Counted from the stretch's first letter, positions 7,377-17,095 are shown. The stretch: 20,000 nucleotides of DNA from Chromera velia (GCA_018398765.1 JAHBMJ010005776.1:16747-36746), one strand, 5' to 3'. A program made the numbers and translations. The notes: generated from the sequence alone by a model not told the origin.

Positions 7377-7688
7377 TGAACGTTACATTATGAAGGTTTG
7401 AGTGATAATATGCAATGCAGTATGTTAGCATAGAATGAGCTGCGCGCATTGTAAATCTGGCATTATGTATGCATGTACGGCGTCCATCAGTCTATACATC
7501 TGTACGTCTATCAGTCGTTGCATACGCCATGTAGGTCAGGCAGTCTGGAAGCAATAGAGTATTGTCTAGGAGAGAAGTACGAACCTTGCATAACAGAACT
7601 TACTTCTTATGAGCCCCATATCTAGGATTTAACCCTCAATCATCATCATCATCATCATTATATGCAAAGCCTTACTGCGCTACCTGAT
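7377..7688 (+). repeat. 5' LTR of the retroelement
   Basis: Begins TGAACGTTACATTATG. Matches the second repeat over GAAGGTTTGA, GCATAGAATGAGCT, GTCAGGCAGTCTGGAAGCAA and TAGAGTATTGTCT, up to CTGCGCTACCTGAT. It contains about 45 bases missing from the other copy, including a short (ATC)n run (7639-7660). The 3' end does not show the usual CA. Confidence 0.65.
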
Positions 7689-7689
7689 A

Positions 7690-7730
7690 TGGTAGCAGAG
7701 CGGACCTCTGAGCGGTAGATCCACTCAGAG
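7690..7730 (+). promoter_or_regulatory. Primer-binding site and adjacent stem-loop
   Basis: TGGTAGCAGAG at 7690-7700 fits the complement of a eukaryotic initiator tRNA-Met 3' end. Immediately after it, CTCTGAG (7706-7712) and CTCAGAG (7724-7730) form a 7-bp stem with an 11-base loop. The pair looks superficially like part of a tRNA, but no cloverleaf can be drawn. Confidence 0.55.
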
Positions 7731-9870
7731 AAGGTAGATTCGTTTGACCGTCTTTGACTGGTCGAGTGAAGGTGTTGTCGTGAAGTTCTTAGTTGGCAAT
7801 TCCCTGAAGAGTGACGCACATAGCCACTTAGAGAATTGATTCAGAAGTAGATCACTTGTACAAGGACTCATTCCTTCTTTCCGTTCAGTCCCTTGGTTTC
7901 AGGAATATTAATGGAAGGCATGTCTATGACCGATCACTTCGGTCTTTTCGTGTCGTTGGTAGAGACGTTTGCAGAGAAATTTGGGAACTTGTTGTTCAAG
8001 GAGGTGTGCCTAAACAGTGAGACCTACATGATTGAGAGTTGATAGCTGGTGGAGAAACTTGCTGGGTTGGCAGGGGGAAGTCATCCTTCCAAGCCTACCG
8101 ACGGATAAGGAGAGGGAGATGAAGCAACAGAGGAGCCCGAGAAATGTCTGACCTTGAAGAAGAAGTCGAAGGCGCGAAGGAGTCAACGGATGACTGCTGT
8201 GGCTTAGGCCAGCAGACAAGCTGCAAAGGCATCATTTGAAGAGTTGTCCAGAGGAGAAAAGAGTCGTCCTGGGAGGAAGGGTGAGAGAAGAAAGAGAAAG
8301 CAGGATGAGTAAATTGCGAAACTTTAAGGCGCTGCGGTCAGGTCAGAAACTGCTGTGCTGTCTGGGAGAGAGGGAGTCTCACCCGCAGTTTGAGGGTTTC
8401 GCAACAATCTTTGCCATTCCCTCTCAGTATTGCCAAAACAGTTTGAGAGGGAGACAGCAGAGGAGGAAGAGATGAATGAACTAGTAAATGAAGGGAGGTA
8501 TGAGGAAGTGTGAAACATCGGTAATGCAGTGCAGTACGAAGACGGAGAAATATTTGGAATGCAGGATGGGAGTATCCCTATGAATAGAGAGGGAGCCGAG
8601 CTGGATGCAACACCGCACACGACGTTCAATTTCAGTAACAGCTCCCTAATGATCGCTTCGGTAGGAGGGGATGGACATTTTGATATATCATTGGCAGGAT
8701 CCTAGGGCAAGATCGGGTCCTGCACCTATGGAGTTAGATCGGATGGAGAGGAGACAGGAATTCGAAGGGAGGTAGAGTGAGACGCCTCTTGCTCTACAGA
8801 GAATTAATGTGATGGGAAATGGAGTAGGTAAATTGGGGAGGAATGAAGAAAGGCCAGTTTAAATTTCCCAAAGCCGCAGATAGCTGTTAGAAGCGGCCAC
8901 CCGAGTAGCATGGATTCCTGTGGGTGTTGTGGCGTTCCTGGGGTAAAAGCAAGAAGGGCAGAGAGAAAGGCTAAGAAGAGGTTGAGAAAGAAAGAGTGAG
9001 TTAGAGAGGCAAAGCACGAAGCGGAATTGAATTCACTCAGATAGAACAGAGAGCATAAGGCCGGGGTGTGCAGTTTATGCCAGTTTTCGATAGGAGAGTG
9101 AGGAGCAGAACATTCATTCCGCTTCCACGGCTATGAGGAGGTTGGGCGTCTTGAGTACGAAAGGGGTTGTTGCTAGTCTACAAGGGCAGACAGAGAATCT
9201 GATCAGGACAATCGATTGGCATACAATCTTTGTATGTCAGCGTCAGAGTGTTGAGCCATTAAAATTTTGTGCCTGAAGTGAGGCATGGGGCAAGGGAGAT
9301 AAGGAGTTTGTGGTGTATGTAAATTGATGTCGGATCATTTGGAATTCTTTGATTGTCTAACAGAGTGCCTGTTCCGACAGTATCAGTGCCGATAGGTGTT
9401 GATTCGTTACTTTCTATTGGCCTGTTCATTTATTTTGATGGTTCGTGTGTTTGTTATAAGCTTTAGGCTTAAGCCAGATATTTTTTTTTCAGTGCGCTGC
9501 GCTGTGTATCTGTGTGACCACGCGTGGACGCGGTCGTCAGGGGGGAGGTGGCATGTATGTGTGTGGTGGTAAGAAAGAGGTGAATTAAGGTGTAAAGAGT
9601 TGCTTCCGAGTCACAGTGAGCGAGTGAGTAAATGAAGAAGTAGAAAAAAAAGGAGTATGTGGGCAAGTGGAAGAAAAGATCATGAACTTAGTATGTCTGT
9701 TCTTTGCATGTACAGATCGAGTCGGACTACCTTTGAGTTAGACAATGCTTTCAAATTCAAGTCTTAGAACCGGTGCTGTTTCCGTTTGTTTGCATTGGTT
9801 CGCGTCTAGGTTCGCATTGATTAGAAAGTCTCAAGTGTGTTTGTTTTGTCTAGCCAGCGTGGACATAGCC
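7731..9870 (+). other. Interior of the retroelement, no intact gene
   Basis: Purine-rich on the plus strand, especially 8100-9100 (many AGAGGAAG-type runs). No frame is open for more than about 100 codons. The frame through 7911 contains stretches that look protein-like (for example DGHFDISLAG and CGVCKLMSDH), but stops occur at the rate expected by chance, so coding origin cannot be shown. No zinc knuckle, protease, reverse transcriptase or integrase motif was found. Confidence 0.5.
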
Positions 9871-9881
9871 AAAGAGGGAAG
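9871..9881 (+). promoter_or_regulatory. Polypurine tract
   Basis: AAAGAGGGAAG, eleven purines ending exactly at the TG that starts the second LTR. In LTR elements this is the plus-strand primer site. Confidence 0.6.
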
Positions 9882-10674
9882 TGGCACATTATATTGTGAA
9901 GGTTTGAATAACAATATATAACGCAGTGTGTCAGCATAGAATGAGCTACGCGTATTGCGAGTCTGGTATGATGCACGGAAAAGCCACGCAAAACACCAGA
10001 CCCTAAAGATATGTGGTCGACGTTAAAGCCTTTTGTTATCATTTGCTTCTGCAAGTGCACCTGAGAACCGTTAGTGATAGATAAAAGACAGCGGTATAGA
10101 TACGGAGGGGCGTCGCACGCGAGACACTACGTGTGTTCTCTAATCATGCCTAAAGTCTATCCATCGGCTTGCAAGGATCGACATAGTACTATGATTATTT
10201 GGCATATAAAATTCGAGTAATTAAATCGGAATATTCTGAGTTTAGCTCGGTGTATATGTAAAGTTTCAGTCTCCAGTAGCTTTTGCATACATGCGTTTTT
10301 GTGTGTTGTTTAATTCGCATGTATTCAATAAATTCTGATTGAATCAGAAAGTAGCCTCAAGCTGTTGGATTATATTGAATTAAGGTAGATTGACCGTGTA
10401 CTCCTACCAACACATTCGTGCACAGACAACATAAGATCTCAGCTATTGGAAGAGACTATCAATTTCCTAGAATCTTCATTATGCATGCATGTATAACATA
10501 CGTCAGTCCATGCATCTGTCCTAGCATCTGTCCATCTATCAGTCATTGCACATGCCATATAGGTCAGGCAGTCTGGAAGCAATAGAGTATTGTCTGGGAG
10601 AGAAGTACGAACCTTGCATAACAGAACTTACTTTTTATGAGCCCCGTACGTAAAGCCTTACTGCGCTACCTGAT
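9882..10674 (+). repeat. 3' LTR of the retroelement, interrupted
   Basis: Begins TGGCACATTATATTG and matches the first LTR in two blocks, 9882-9975 and 10478-10674, with 502 foreign bases between. The second block retains long identical stretches with the first LTR (for example GTCAGGCAGTCTGGAAGCAA). Confidence 0.65.
9976..10477. mobile_element. 502-base insertion in the 3' LTR
   Basis: Absent from the first LTR. Flanked by ATGATGCA (9968-9975) and ATTATGCA (10478-10485), which differ at one base, and the uninterrupted LTR has ATTATGTA at this point. An 8-base duplication is typical of hAT-type DNA transposons, but the ends (CGGAAAAG... and ...GAATCTTC) do not form an inverted repeat and no coding frame is present. 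It contains AATAAA (10327-10332) and a perfect 8-bp inverted repeat around 10341. Confidence 0.6.
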
Positions 10675-10728
10675 GGTGAAGAGACGTTCACTAGAGTATA
10701 TGCCCAACTGCCTTACTTGCCCATGGAT

Positions 10729-11276
10729 CTGCATTAGTATTTATGGAACCAGCCGGCGTTGATATGTTCCCAGCAGAAGCACCTTATGGGTCAGCTTTTG
10801 GGTGCACTTTCATTTCTCCATATAAACAGGGTTCTTCGCCGAGACGTGAAGCCATCGAATATCCTTTTTAGCGCAGCAGCCGAGCTAAAATTGTATGATT
10901 TCAGGCTGAGTCGTTGTTTCCCACAGAAGGCTGCACAGGCAGACTGTCAGAGCTTAGGAGTCCCCTAAGCACCCAGTATACATGAAGAAGAAAATGAAAT
11001 AAGTCTTTTGGTAGCCACTATATGGTACCGAGCACCGGAGCTTTTGTGTGGTGAAGAAAACTACGATGGAGGGGTGGACGTATGGGAAGCTGGATGTGTG
11101 TTAGCAGAGATGTTAGGTGCAGGAAAGATTTTATTTAGAGGAAAGAACCCTAATGATCGCAGCCTGTACAAATTGTAGAACTCTTGGGCCTTCCCCCAGC
11201 AGACGTACTCGCAAACATCCCTTCTTCTATACAGCATCTGCTGCAAGCAAAAGAAGATGAGTATACGAAAATATGA
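10729..11276 (+). pseudogene. CMGC (MAPK/CDK-like) protein kinase pseudogene
   Basis: Covers roughly the hinge to subdomain X. Upstream frame: LVFMEPAGVDMF. After a shift, from 10759: HLMGQLLGALSFLH, then VLRRDVKPSNILF, where the HRD His is Arg, and KLYDFRLSRCF, where DFG is DFR. An in-frame TAA at 10966-10968 is followed in the same frame by [13 protein letters not shown] (the P+1 loop and APE motif), [14 protein letters not shown] and FRGKNPND. A last shift near 11160 gives [14 protein letters not shown], ending at TGA 11274-11276. YRAPELL and the GxPP segment are typical of CMGC kinases, closest in style to MAPKs. The N-lobe with the glycine loop and lysine was not found upstream. No introns are seen within the fragment, so a retrocopy is possible. 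It lies between two retroelements. Confidence 0.8.
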
Positions 11277-11410
11277 TGACTCCCTTGGTAGCCACTATGT
11301 GGTGAAGAAACGGGATGAATAAGAGGGAGGCCACCTTTTGTATTTGGTGGGTGAAGAACTCCCACTTTGGGGACTTTGAGAAGGTTCCTATAGGACTCTG
11401 AGGGGTCCTT

Positions 11411-12212
11411 TGTTACGACCTACTCTCATGTTATGAGAGAGGACGTAAGCACCATCTAACTCCAAGGAGGTGAGAGCTAGAAGGTTTTATAGGTATATGA
11501 ACGTCAGTCATTCTATCAAGTTTGCTGGCTACTCTAGAAGGCTAAGTCTGAAGTCCTTGAGAGCTTTAGCACACGTCTGTCCTCCAGGGAGATCACGTCA
11601 GGGTGGAGGCCATGCAGCCAAGGGCTCCAGCTAGCCCAGACAAGACGCGGGATCAACTATTTTGATCCGAAGTATCGCCAGGGGGCCTTCCACGCCTAAC
11701 CTCTTGTCTGGATTCTTTGCGTATGTTTAGGCATCTTTACTATGTTTCTTCTTTATAATGCGTGTGTTCATGTGTGCAGGAAGGTTTAGATGAGATCTCA
11801 AAGAGGTTGAGTCAATCAGAGGTCATTGGAGGTAAGGACTCGTCATGTTATTGACTAAGAGCTAGAGAGGTCAATCGTCCTTCACTGAATTAATTTGGAT
11901 ATAACTCGAACTATTCAGCTCTGCATTTTTCTGTTTTCATGATCGACTAACTTCTGATTCTTGTGAAACACCACACAGTCTCGGTTGCGGGTTGCCATGC
12001 GGAATCGGTTTCGCGTGTGGGGCCAAAATCGGCTTCTCGTAAAAGGTAAAAGAGGTGGAGGTAGGAATCGAACTCGCGACCTTCCGCTTCTCAGTCTGCC
12101 ACCTGCTCTCACTTCATCCATTATGATTCTCCTGATGTCTGTCAAAAGACACAGACAGCAAAACGTCCCGGAACGATCAAAGACTTAAGTTGCGGTCTGA
12201 GTAGACGTAACA
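11411..12212. repeat. ~800-base repeat, left copy
   Basis: 802 bases. Ends: TGTTACGACCTACTC and, at the other end read in reverse complement, TGTTACGTCTACTC. Just inside the left end, CTCTCAT-GTT-ATGAGAG (11423-11439) is a perfect hairpin. It contains the antisense tRNA-like segment at 12062-12115. Confidence 0.85.
12062..12115 (-). repeat. tRNA-like segment with B-box
   Basis: On the minus strand, an A-box-like TGGCAGACTGAGAAGC (12101-12086) is followed by GAGTTCGATTCC (12075-12064), which matches the Pol III B-box GGTTCGANTCC at all but one base. The spacing fits a tRNA or tRNA-derived SINE head. A proper acceptor stem and T stem cannot be paired, so it is not a functional tRNA gene. Confidence 0.5.
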
Positions 12213-14279
12213 TATGCTGCCTCCTCGATAAGGCGCTTCCACGCGCCTTCAAAACTACTGTCGTCTCCTTCGCCTTCAAAGTACAACATAACAGGTACCC
12301 CTCTTTTACAAAGGCGGTTCTACGCGCCTTCAATTCAGCATAGTTGTACCGAGTTCTCGTTTGCCCCTCGGTAGGTACAAAAAAGGATTTACAGGTGTCT
12401 TCACTTAAAGTTTCCAGTATGCTCATCGATGAAGTTCTACGAAGTCCTGGCGCCAAAGGTTCTTGCCATTCTAATCTACACATTGATGCGTACTCAACTT
12501 TCATACATTTCATCAGCCAGCCATCGGCCAATCAAAGCGGAGTAAAAGCTAGTGAAAGAGGCAAGAATACATATTTTGTCTTTGTATGCAGTGAGTGGGT
12601 GGTGTTTTGTGGATTTAGTGTTATCTTAATATTCAAATTCTCATACGTAGTAAACAGCGGACACTTCATTCCCAAGAGCTTCCTTTAACTCAGTTTCTTT
12701 GCATCCATTGCTTTAATTCATCAGTGTATCTTCTAAACTTTTGTCTTAACCTCACTCCTTGAGGTGTGTTGCTTTGGTCAGCCTTTGGAAGCTCGATCAT
12801 TCGCTTCATGATCGGCGATCGTCTGCGTTCAATCCTTTCAGTGATACCTTCTCACTTTCTATTAAGAGAAACGGTGTGACCGGGGCTTACCGACCATGGA
12901 AGGAGCCCGGCCATACGGCAACAGTCATATTTGGTCACACGTTTGATCACACTTCGTCTTTCAGAGGTCAGACCTGCCGTAACGGTTCCCTCGGGGGTAT
13001 CAGACTGGCCCAGCATTGCGCGAAGGGGAGGGCCTTGGTGCATCTTGCACATCTGATAGATTTAAACACCCCGGCTCGACTTTGAGCTTGAAAGATCCAG
13101 TCTTATCAGCATCGGAAAGCATCACAATTAACATCAGAAAGAACTCTCTCAGCTCTCAGCAGACTGCTCTCTCAAAAAGAAATCCTAACGACTTCATCAA
13201 GTAAACAATAATGGTGGTTAGGCCGTGGCATACTCAGCTTTCTGCTGAATGCCTATACCTTTCGTATCGTCTGTTTCAAATGTAGGAGGTCAATCGTACC
13301 GAAGTGCTAACCATAGTGAATGGATGTACATGATGGTAGTCACTAGTAGTCGTAGGGTAGTCAATCCATGCATACAATTGGTCTGGTTTTTATGTACACG
13401 GTTGTTTCGAGTCTGGTATGTGGATTATCTAACTACATACTAAGTCTTACTTCACTCTTTCCTTCTCTTTTCACTCAATCTTCCATTCCCAACAAAAGGT
13501 TTCTTTATCAACACACATTGTCAAGCAACTTATCCTGAACCTTGAAAGGCTTGTTCCATCATCGCCAGTAAGAAAGAGGTCCAAGCTCCCGCGAGGTCCA
13601 GCACTTCCATAGTTCCGATCTAATGGTCGCTCCATCATTCTACTTTGCAGAGAGGGCTAATTTTTAGAAGGATGTTGACTTCCATAGAAGCGCTGATGCT
13701 CGTACAAGACTGCGATTGTCTTCTTTAGAGGGTTTATGAGGAGGAATTTTATCTATGAGTGCAGAGGTTACTGTTCGATTCAGGGAGAGAACTATTGGTT
13801 TGACCCTAGGGTTTGGCCAAAAAGGTCAGTCACTTTTGACTGCGGCGTCTCGTGGTTGCATGACAGTTCCTCGGCGTTCCAACACACGCAAGGCTGCGCA
13901 GAAACGATACGGGCCGGGCCTTAGGGAGGCAAATAACCCGAGCACTTGAATTCAAAATTTTTATCAGGGGTGTGACCGCGCAAAGGTCATCTTGTGTGAG
14001 AGTCTTGATCTCTCCTCTTGTGTGCTGTTTTACCAATGCCTGTCTTGGGAGCACAAGGCTTAGCTCTACAGAATAAAAAAGCTGGGAAGGTTATAATGGG
14101 ACAGCTTCTTTCAGTTTTTGCAGAAAGAAGCTCATCTAGAAGAACAAGGGCTCAAAGTGATCTAATTCCAGTGGCAAATGGTTTTTCAATGGGTTGCTCC
14201 TGACCCAGCTTCTCTTTTTCAACCAGACAGGTTGCTTGTAGTCAAAACCACTAGAGCTCGAAGCTGAAGCGTCACCACA
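12213..14279. other. Interior between the ~800-base repeats
   Basis: No recognisable domain. The best frame is on the minus strand, 12531 to 12213, with ordinary composition (SSMSILETLSEDTCK, TRYNYAELKARRTAF); it runs straight into the repeat and stops there at 12142. Plus-strand frames at 12759-13085, 13755-13949 and 14018-14203 are open but have no known motif and overlap other open frames. Possibly remnants of element proteins or of an interrupted host gene. Confidence 0.4.
12230..12331. repeat. Pair of 20-base hairpin motifs
   Basis: AAGGCGCTTCCACGCGCCTT at about 12230 and AAGGCGGTTCTACGCGCCTT at about 12312. The first has a perfect 7-bp stem; the second has one mismatch. Both lie next to the inner end of the left repeat. 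Confidence 0.7.
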
Positions 14280-15084
14280 TGTTACAACCTACTCTTATGC
14301 TATGAGAGAGGACGCAAGCACCATCTAACTCCAAGGAGGTGAGAGCTAGAAGGTTTTATAGGTATATGAACGTCAGTCATTCTATCAAGTTTGCTGGCTA
14401 CTCTAGAAGGCTAAGTCTGAAGTCCTTGAGAGCTTTAGCGCATGTCTGTCCTCCAGGGAGATCACATCAGGGTGGAGGCCATGCAGCCAAGGGCTCCAGC
14501 TAGCCCAGACGAGACCTGGGGTCGACTATTTCGATTCGAAGTATTGCCAGGGGGCCTTCCACGCCCAACCTCTTGTCTGGATTCTTTTCGTACGTCCATA
14601 GGCATCTCTACTATGTTTCTTCTTTGTAGTGCGTGTGTTCATGTGTGCAGGAAGGTTTGAATGAGATCTCAAAGAGGTTGAGTCGATCAGAGGTTATTGG
14701 AGATAAGGACTCATCATGTCATTGACTGAGAGTTAGAGAGGTCGATCGTCCTTCACTGAATTAATTTGGATATAACTCGAACTATTCAGCTCTGCATTTT
14801 TCTGTTTTCATAATCGACTAACTTCTGATTCTTATGGAGCACCGCGCGGTCTCGGTTGCGGCTTGCCACGCAGAATCGGTTTCGCGCGCAGGGCCAAAAT
14901 CGGCTTCTCGTAAAAGGTAAAAGAGATGGAGGTAGGAATTGAACTCGGGACCTTCCACTTCTCTTTCTGCCACCTGCTCTCACTTCATCCATTATAATTC
15001 TCCTGATGTCTGTCAAAGGACACAGACAGCAAAACGTTTCAAAACGATCAAAGACTTAAGTTGCGGTCTGAGTAGACCATAACA
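14280..15084. repeat. ~800-base repeat, right copy
   Basis: 805 bases, aligned to the left copy throughout with scattered substitutions, many of them transitions (for example GAACTCGCGACC to GAACTCGGGACC, GACGTAACA to GACCATAACA). Ends: TGTTACAACCTACTC and TGTTATGGTCTACTC in reverse complement. Confidence 0.85.
14931..14987 (-). repeat. tRNA-like segment, second copy
   Basis: Counterpart of 12062-12115; the B-box reads GAGTTCAATTCC here, one further change from consensus (G to A), and the A-box-like part has lost CTGA. Confidence 0.4.
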
Positions 15085-15576
15085 TTTCTCAGACTATATC
15101 AAAAGCATGTTGAGGGCCTTCCAGGAGATCATGAACCTTCCCCCAATCAGCTTCACTAATTGGTGAAGGGGGCGCCAGAGGCACAAAGCTGAGCTCAGGG
15201 GACTAGAGTTTTTCTGTCCTGTGACTTACAGCAAGACTCTCAGCAGTAGTCTATTACCACCATGCTAACCAGCATATACACCGTAGCAGTCAGTTCCCCA
15301 TGCAGCGATTGAGTAGACAGTCGTATGTGTTTGGAGTCCCATCCATACCTACATCATTCCTTCTGTCTGAACGTCATTAAAGCCTTACTGTGACCAGAGA
15401 GGGGCAACTACATGTATGGTCATTGAGTAGTACTCTCTCCGTGGTTGATTGACTCTCTTTTTCTGCGTCTTTCCCTCCTTCCTTCCGTCCTTCCTTCTTT
15501 CCAAATCTTGTCATTAGTTTCTTTAATCCCCCCACTTCCATCCATGTATGCAACGGTTGATGGTGCTTGATTGCAG
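15085..15576. other. No gene recognised
   Basis: Mixed sequence followed from about 15450 by a pyrimidine-rich stretch (TCCTTCCTTCCGTCC) and then TTGATTGCAG, which reads as the 3' end of an intron ahead of the small exon at 15577. Confidence 0.5.
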
Positions 15577-15609
15577 TACGTTGAGGAAGTGAAGTGGGAA
15601 AAACCGGTG
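15577..15609 (+). CDS. Candidate micro-exon of the plus-strand gene
   Basis: 33 bases, phase 0 at both ends, peptide YVEEVKWEKPV. Acceptor TTGATTGCAG after a long pyrimidine stretch; donor GTG then GTAAAG. It would join in frame to the exon at 17096. Its small size makes it uncertain; a longer alternative runs through the donor to a GGTGAGC near 15692. Confidence 0.35.
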
Positions 15610-15789
15610 GTAAAGGGAGGATAAGGGCAAGTTTTCAAGGCAGAAACACCGGCTGCAAGACTCTTGGGGTTTCTTTATTACCTTGTACTGGGTGAGCTTT
15701 TTCTAAATTTTGTTATTTATCTCTTTATTTGTTTATTCATTTATCTATTACTTTTTTTTTTATATGTCTATTCAATGTCTATTCATGTT

Positions 15790-16205
15790 CATTTTATTTT
15801 TTTCTTTCTCTCTTTCGTTCTTCCTTTTATCCTTTCTTTCTTCCTTTTTTCTTTTCTTCCTTCCTTTCTCTCTTCCTTCCTTCCTTCCTTTTTTCCTGCT
15901 TGCCTTTCTTCTTTCCTTCCTTTCTTCCTTCCTTCCTTCCTTCCTGTCTTCTTTCCTTCTTTCTTTCCTTCCTTACTTCCTTCCTTCTTTGCTTCCTTCC
16001 TTCCTTCCTTTCTTTCTTCCTTCCTTCCTTCCTTTCTTCCTTCCTTCTTTCTTTCCTTCCTTCCTTCCTTCCTTTCTGTCTTCCTTCTTACCTTCCTTCC
16101 TTCCTTCCTTCCTTTCTTCCTTCCTTCCTTCCTTCTTTCCTTTCTTTTTTTCTTCCTTTTTTCCTTCCTTCCTTCCTTCCTCCCTTCCTTCTTTCCTCTC
16201 TGAGA

Positions 16206-16271
<66 letters not shown>

Positions 16272-16318
16272 CTTTTTTTTTTTCTTCTTTTCATACTTTC
16301 TTTCTTTCTTTCTTTCTT
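15790..16318. repeat. CCTT/CTTT and CT microsatellite tract
   Basis: About 530 bases of almost pure pyrimidine on the plus strand: TTCCTTCC units to about 16195, (CT)n to 16275, then (CTTT)n. All three frames are open as Phe/Leu/Pro/Ser repeats, an artefact. Placed between inferred exons at 15577 and 17096, it is probably intronic. Confidence 0.95.
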
Positions 16319-17095
16319 TGATGGCGGCTGCTTTGTTTGATGTTCATGCAGGGTGCGTGGCTTAGGTGCATGGCTATGAAAGCCCCTAACGGGACTTGCC
16401 ATATGGATTAAATTTTTGACCGGGAGGTGAGGGCATTGCAGACTGTGGAGGGTGTCAGGATCCGGAAGGGGAAGGACTAGTAGGGGGGGGAGAATTATGT
16501 GATCCGCTGCTATGGGTGGTATGGTCGCGGGGCCAGTCTGAGAGGGCCATTGTGCTGGAGTAGTATAAGGGTGGCTCCCTCCACGATAGAATAAGTGAGT
16601 TTTCATAATCTGTCTCCCCGGGGGGCCCCTTCATCCCCCCTCTCTCTCCCTTTTTCTCTCTCCATTGGGGCCGGCATCGGCTTGTGCGCGCACGTCTCTG
16701 TGTTTGTGTATGTGTATGTGCATATGTGTTTGAGCGTGTTTATGTATGAGCATGTGTGCGTGTGTGACACTGTGTTTGCCACCCTTCTAACTTAAGTGGT
16801 AGAGTGTAAGGCTTTCCACTTTATAGTTGTGGGTCGAGGCTCATGCATGGTTTAAAACAATTGGGTTCTTCTCAACGCTCTCTGATTGATTTCTTGTTTC
16901 TAGTGTGTGCTTTGGGTTAGGTTGGATGTGATAGTCCTTCTGTGCAATGTGAGCAGAGGTACCGCTATATGCCATTAGGAAAAATCACTCTTGTCTGACT
17001 TATTAAAGAAATCATCGAAGACAGGCAGGCATTTAAGCACTTAACAGTCACCAAAGACTCAGATCGTCTTCTTCTTTCTTTGGCTTTTTGTACAG
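16319..17095. other. Presumed intron, no firm exon
   Basis: A possible start ATGGCGGCTGCTTTG (16320) and an acceptor-like TTCATGCAG with a donor-like GAG then GTGAGG downstream (about 16350-16428) were seen, but every frame between them has a stop or a poor boundary. A degenerate TG stretch lies at 16690-16770. The last 35 bases before 17096 are pyrimidine-rich and end TTTTTGTACAG. Confidence 0.5.

Larger units (their letters stand above)
7377..10674 (+). mobile_element. Decayed LTR retroelement, plus orientation
   Basis: Two related direct repeats (7377-7688; 9882-9975 plus 10486-10674) bound a 2.2-kb interior. Directly after the first repeat is TGGTAGCAGAG, which matches the primer-binding site expected for initiator methionyl-tRNA (3' end ...CTCTGCTACCA). 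Directly before the second repeat is the purine tract AAAGAGGGAAG, abutting TG. Position and polarity of both signals agree, so this is the layout of an LTR retrotransposon. The interior has no intact gag or pol and no reverse transcriptase motif I could find; it is too short for an autonomous element. Divergence between the LTRs and a later insertion in the second indicate an old copy. No clear target duplication flanks the whole element. Confidence 0.65.
11411..15084. mobile_element. Putative second LTR element (two ~800-base direct repeats)
   Basis: Two direct repeats, 11411-12212 and 14280-15084, same orientation and well over 90% alike by eye, enclose 2,067 bases. Each begins TGTTAC and ends TAACA, as LTRs do. 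On the minus strand the base pair after the right-hand repeat is followed by TGGTGACGCTTC (14277-14266), a possible primer-binding site, and GAGGAGGCAG (12226-12217) lies four bases before the left-hand repeat as a weak purine tract, so minus orientation is favoured. The interior shows no gag or pol. The alternative is two independent insertions of a non-autonomous DNA transposon with ~15-base inverted ends. No target duplication was found for either model. Confidence 0.5.

Noticed and set aside
7690-7745. tRNA gene suggested by GGTAGCAGAGCGG and a following stem
   Set aside because: No acceptor, D or T stems pair; position directly after an LTR fits a primer-binding site better.
7911-9395. 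One plus-strand frame with protein-like islands and about 20 stops, considered as a decayed gag gene mutated only by C-to-T changes
   Set aside because: The stop frequency equals chance expectation for about 495 codons, and any stop codon can be explained by C-to-T, so the argument has no weight.
11915-12145. 76-codon minus-strand frame conserved in both ~800-base repeats (also 14786-15016)
   Set aside because: Conservation reflects the repeat itself; the frame runs through the tRNA-like segment, and substitutions show no obvious preference for silent positions.
15664-16340. Three overlapping plus-strand frames of about 180-200 codons
   Set aside because: Pure translation of the CCTT/CT tract.
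16088-16606. 172-codon minus-strand frame
   Set aside because: Half is GA-repeat (Lys/Glu/Arg) and the rest has no known motif, splice signal or neighbour on that strand.
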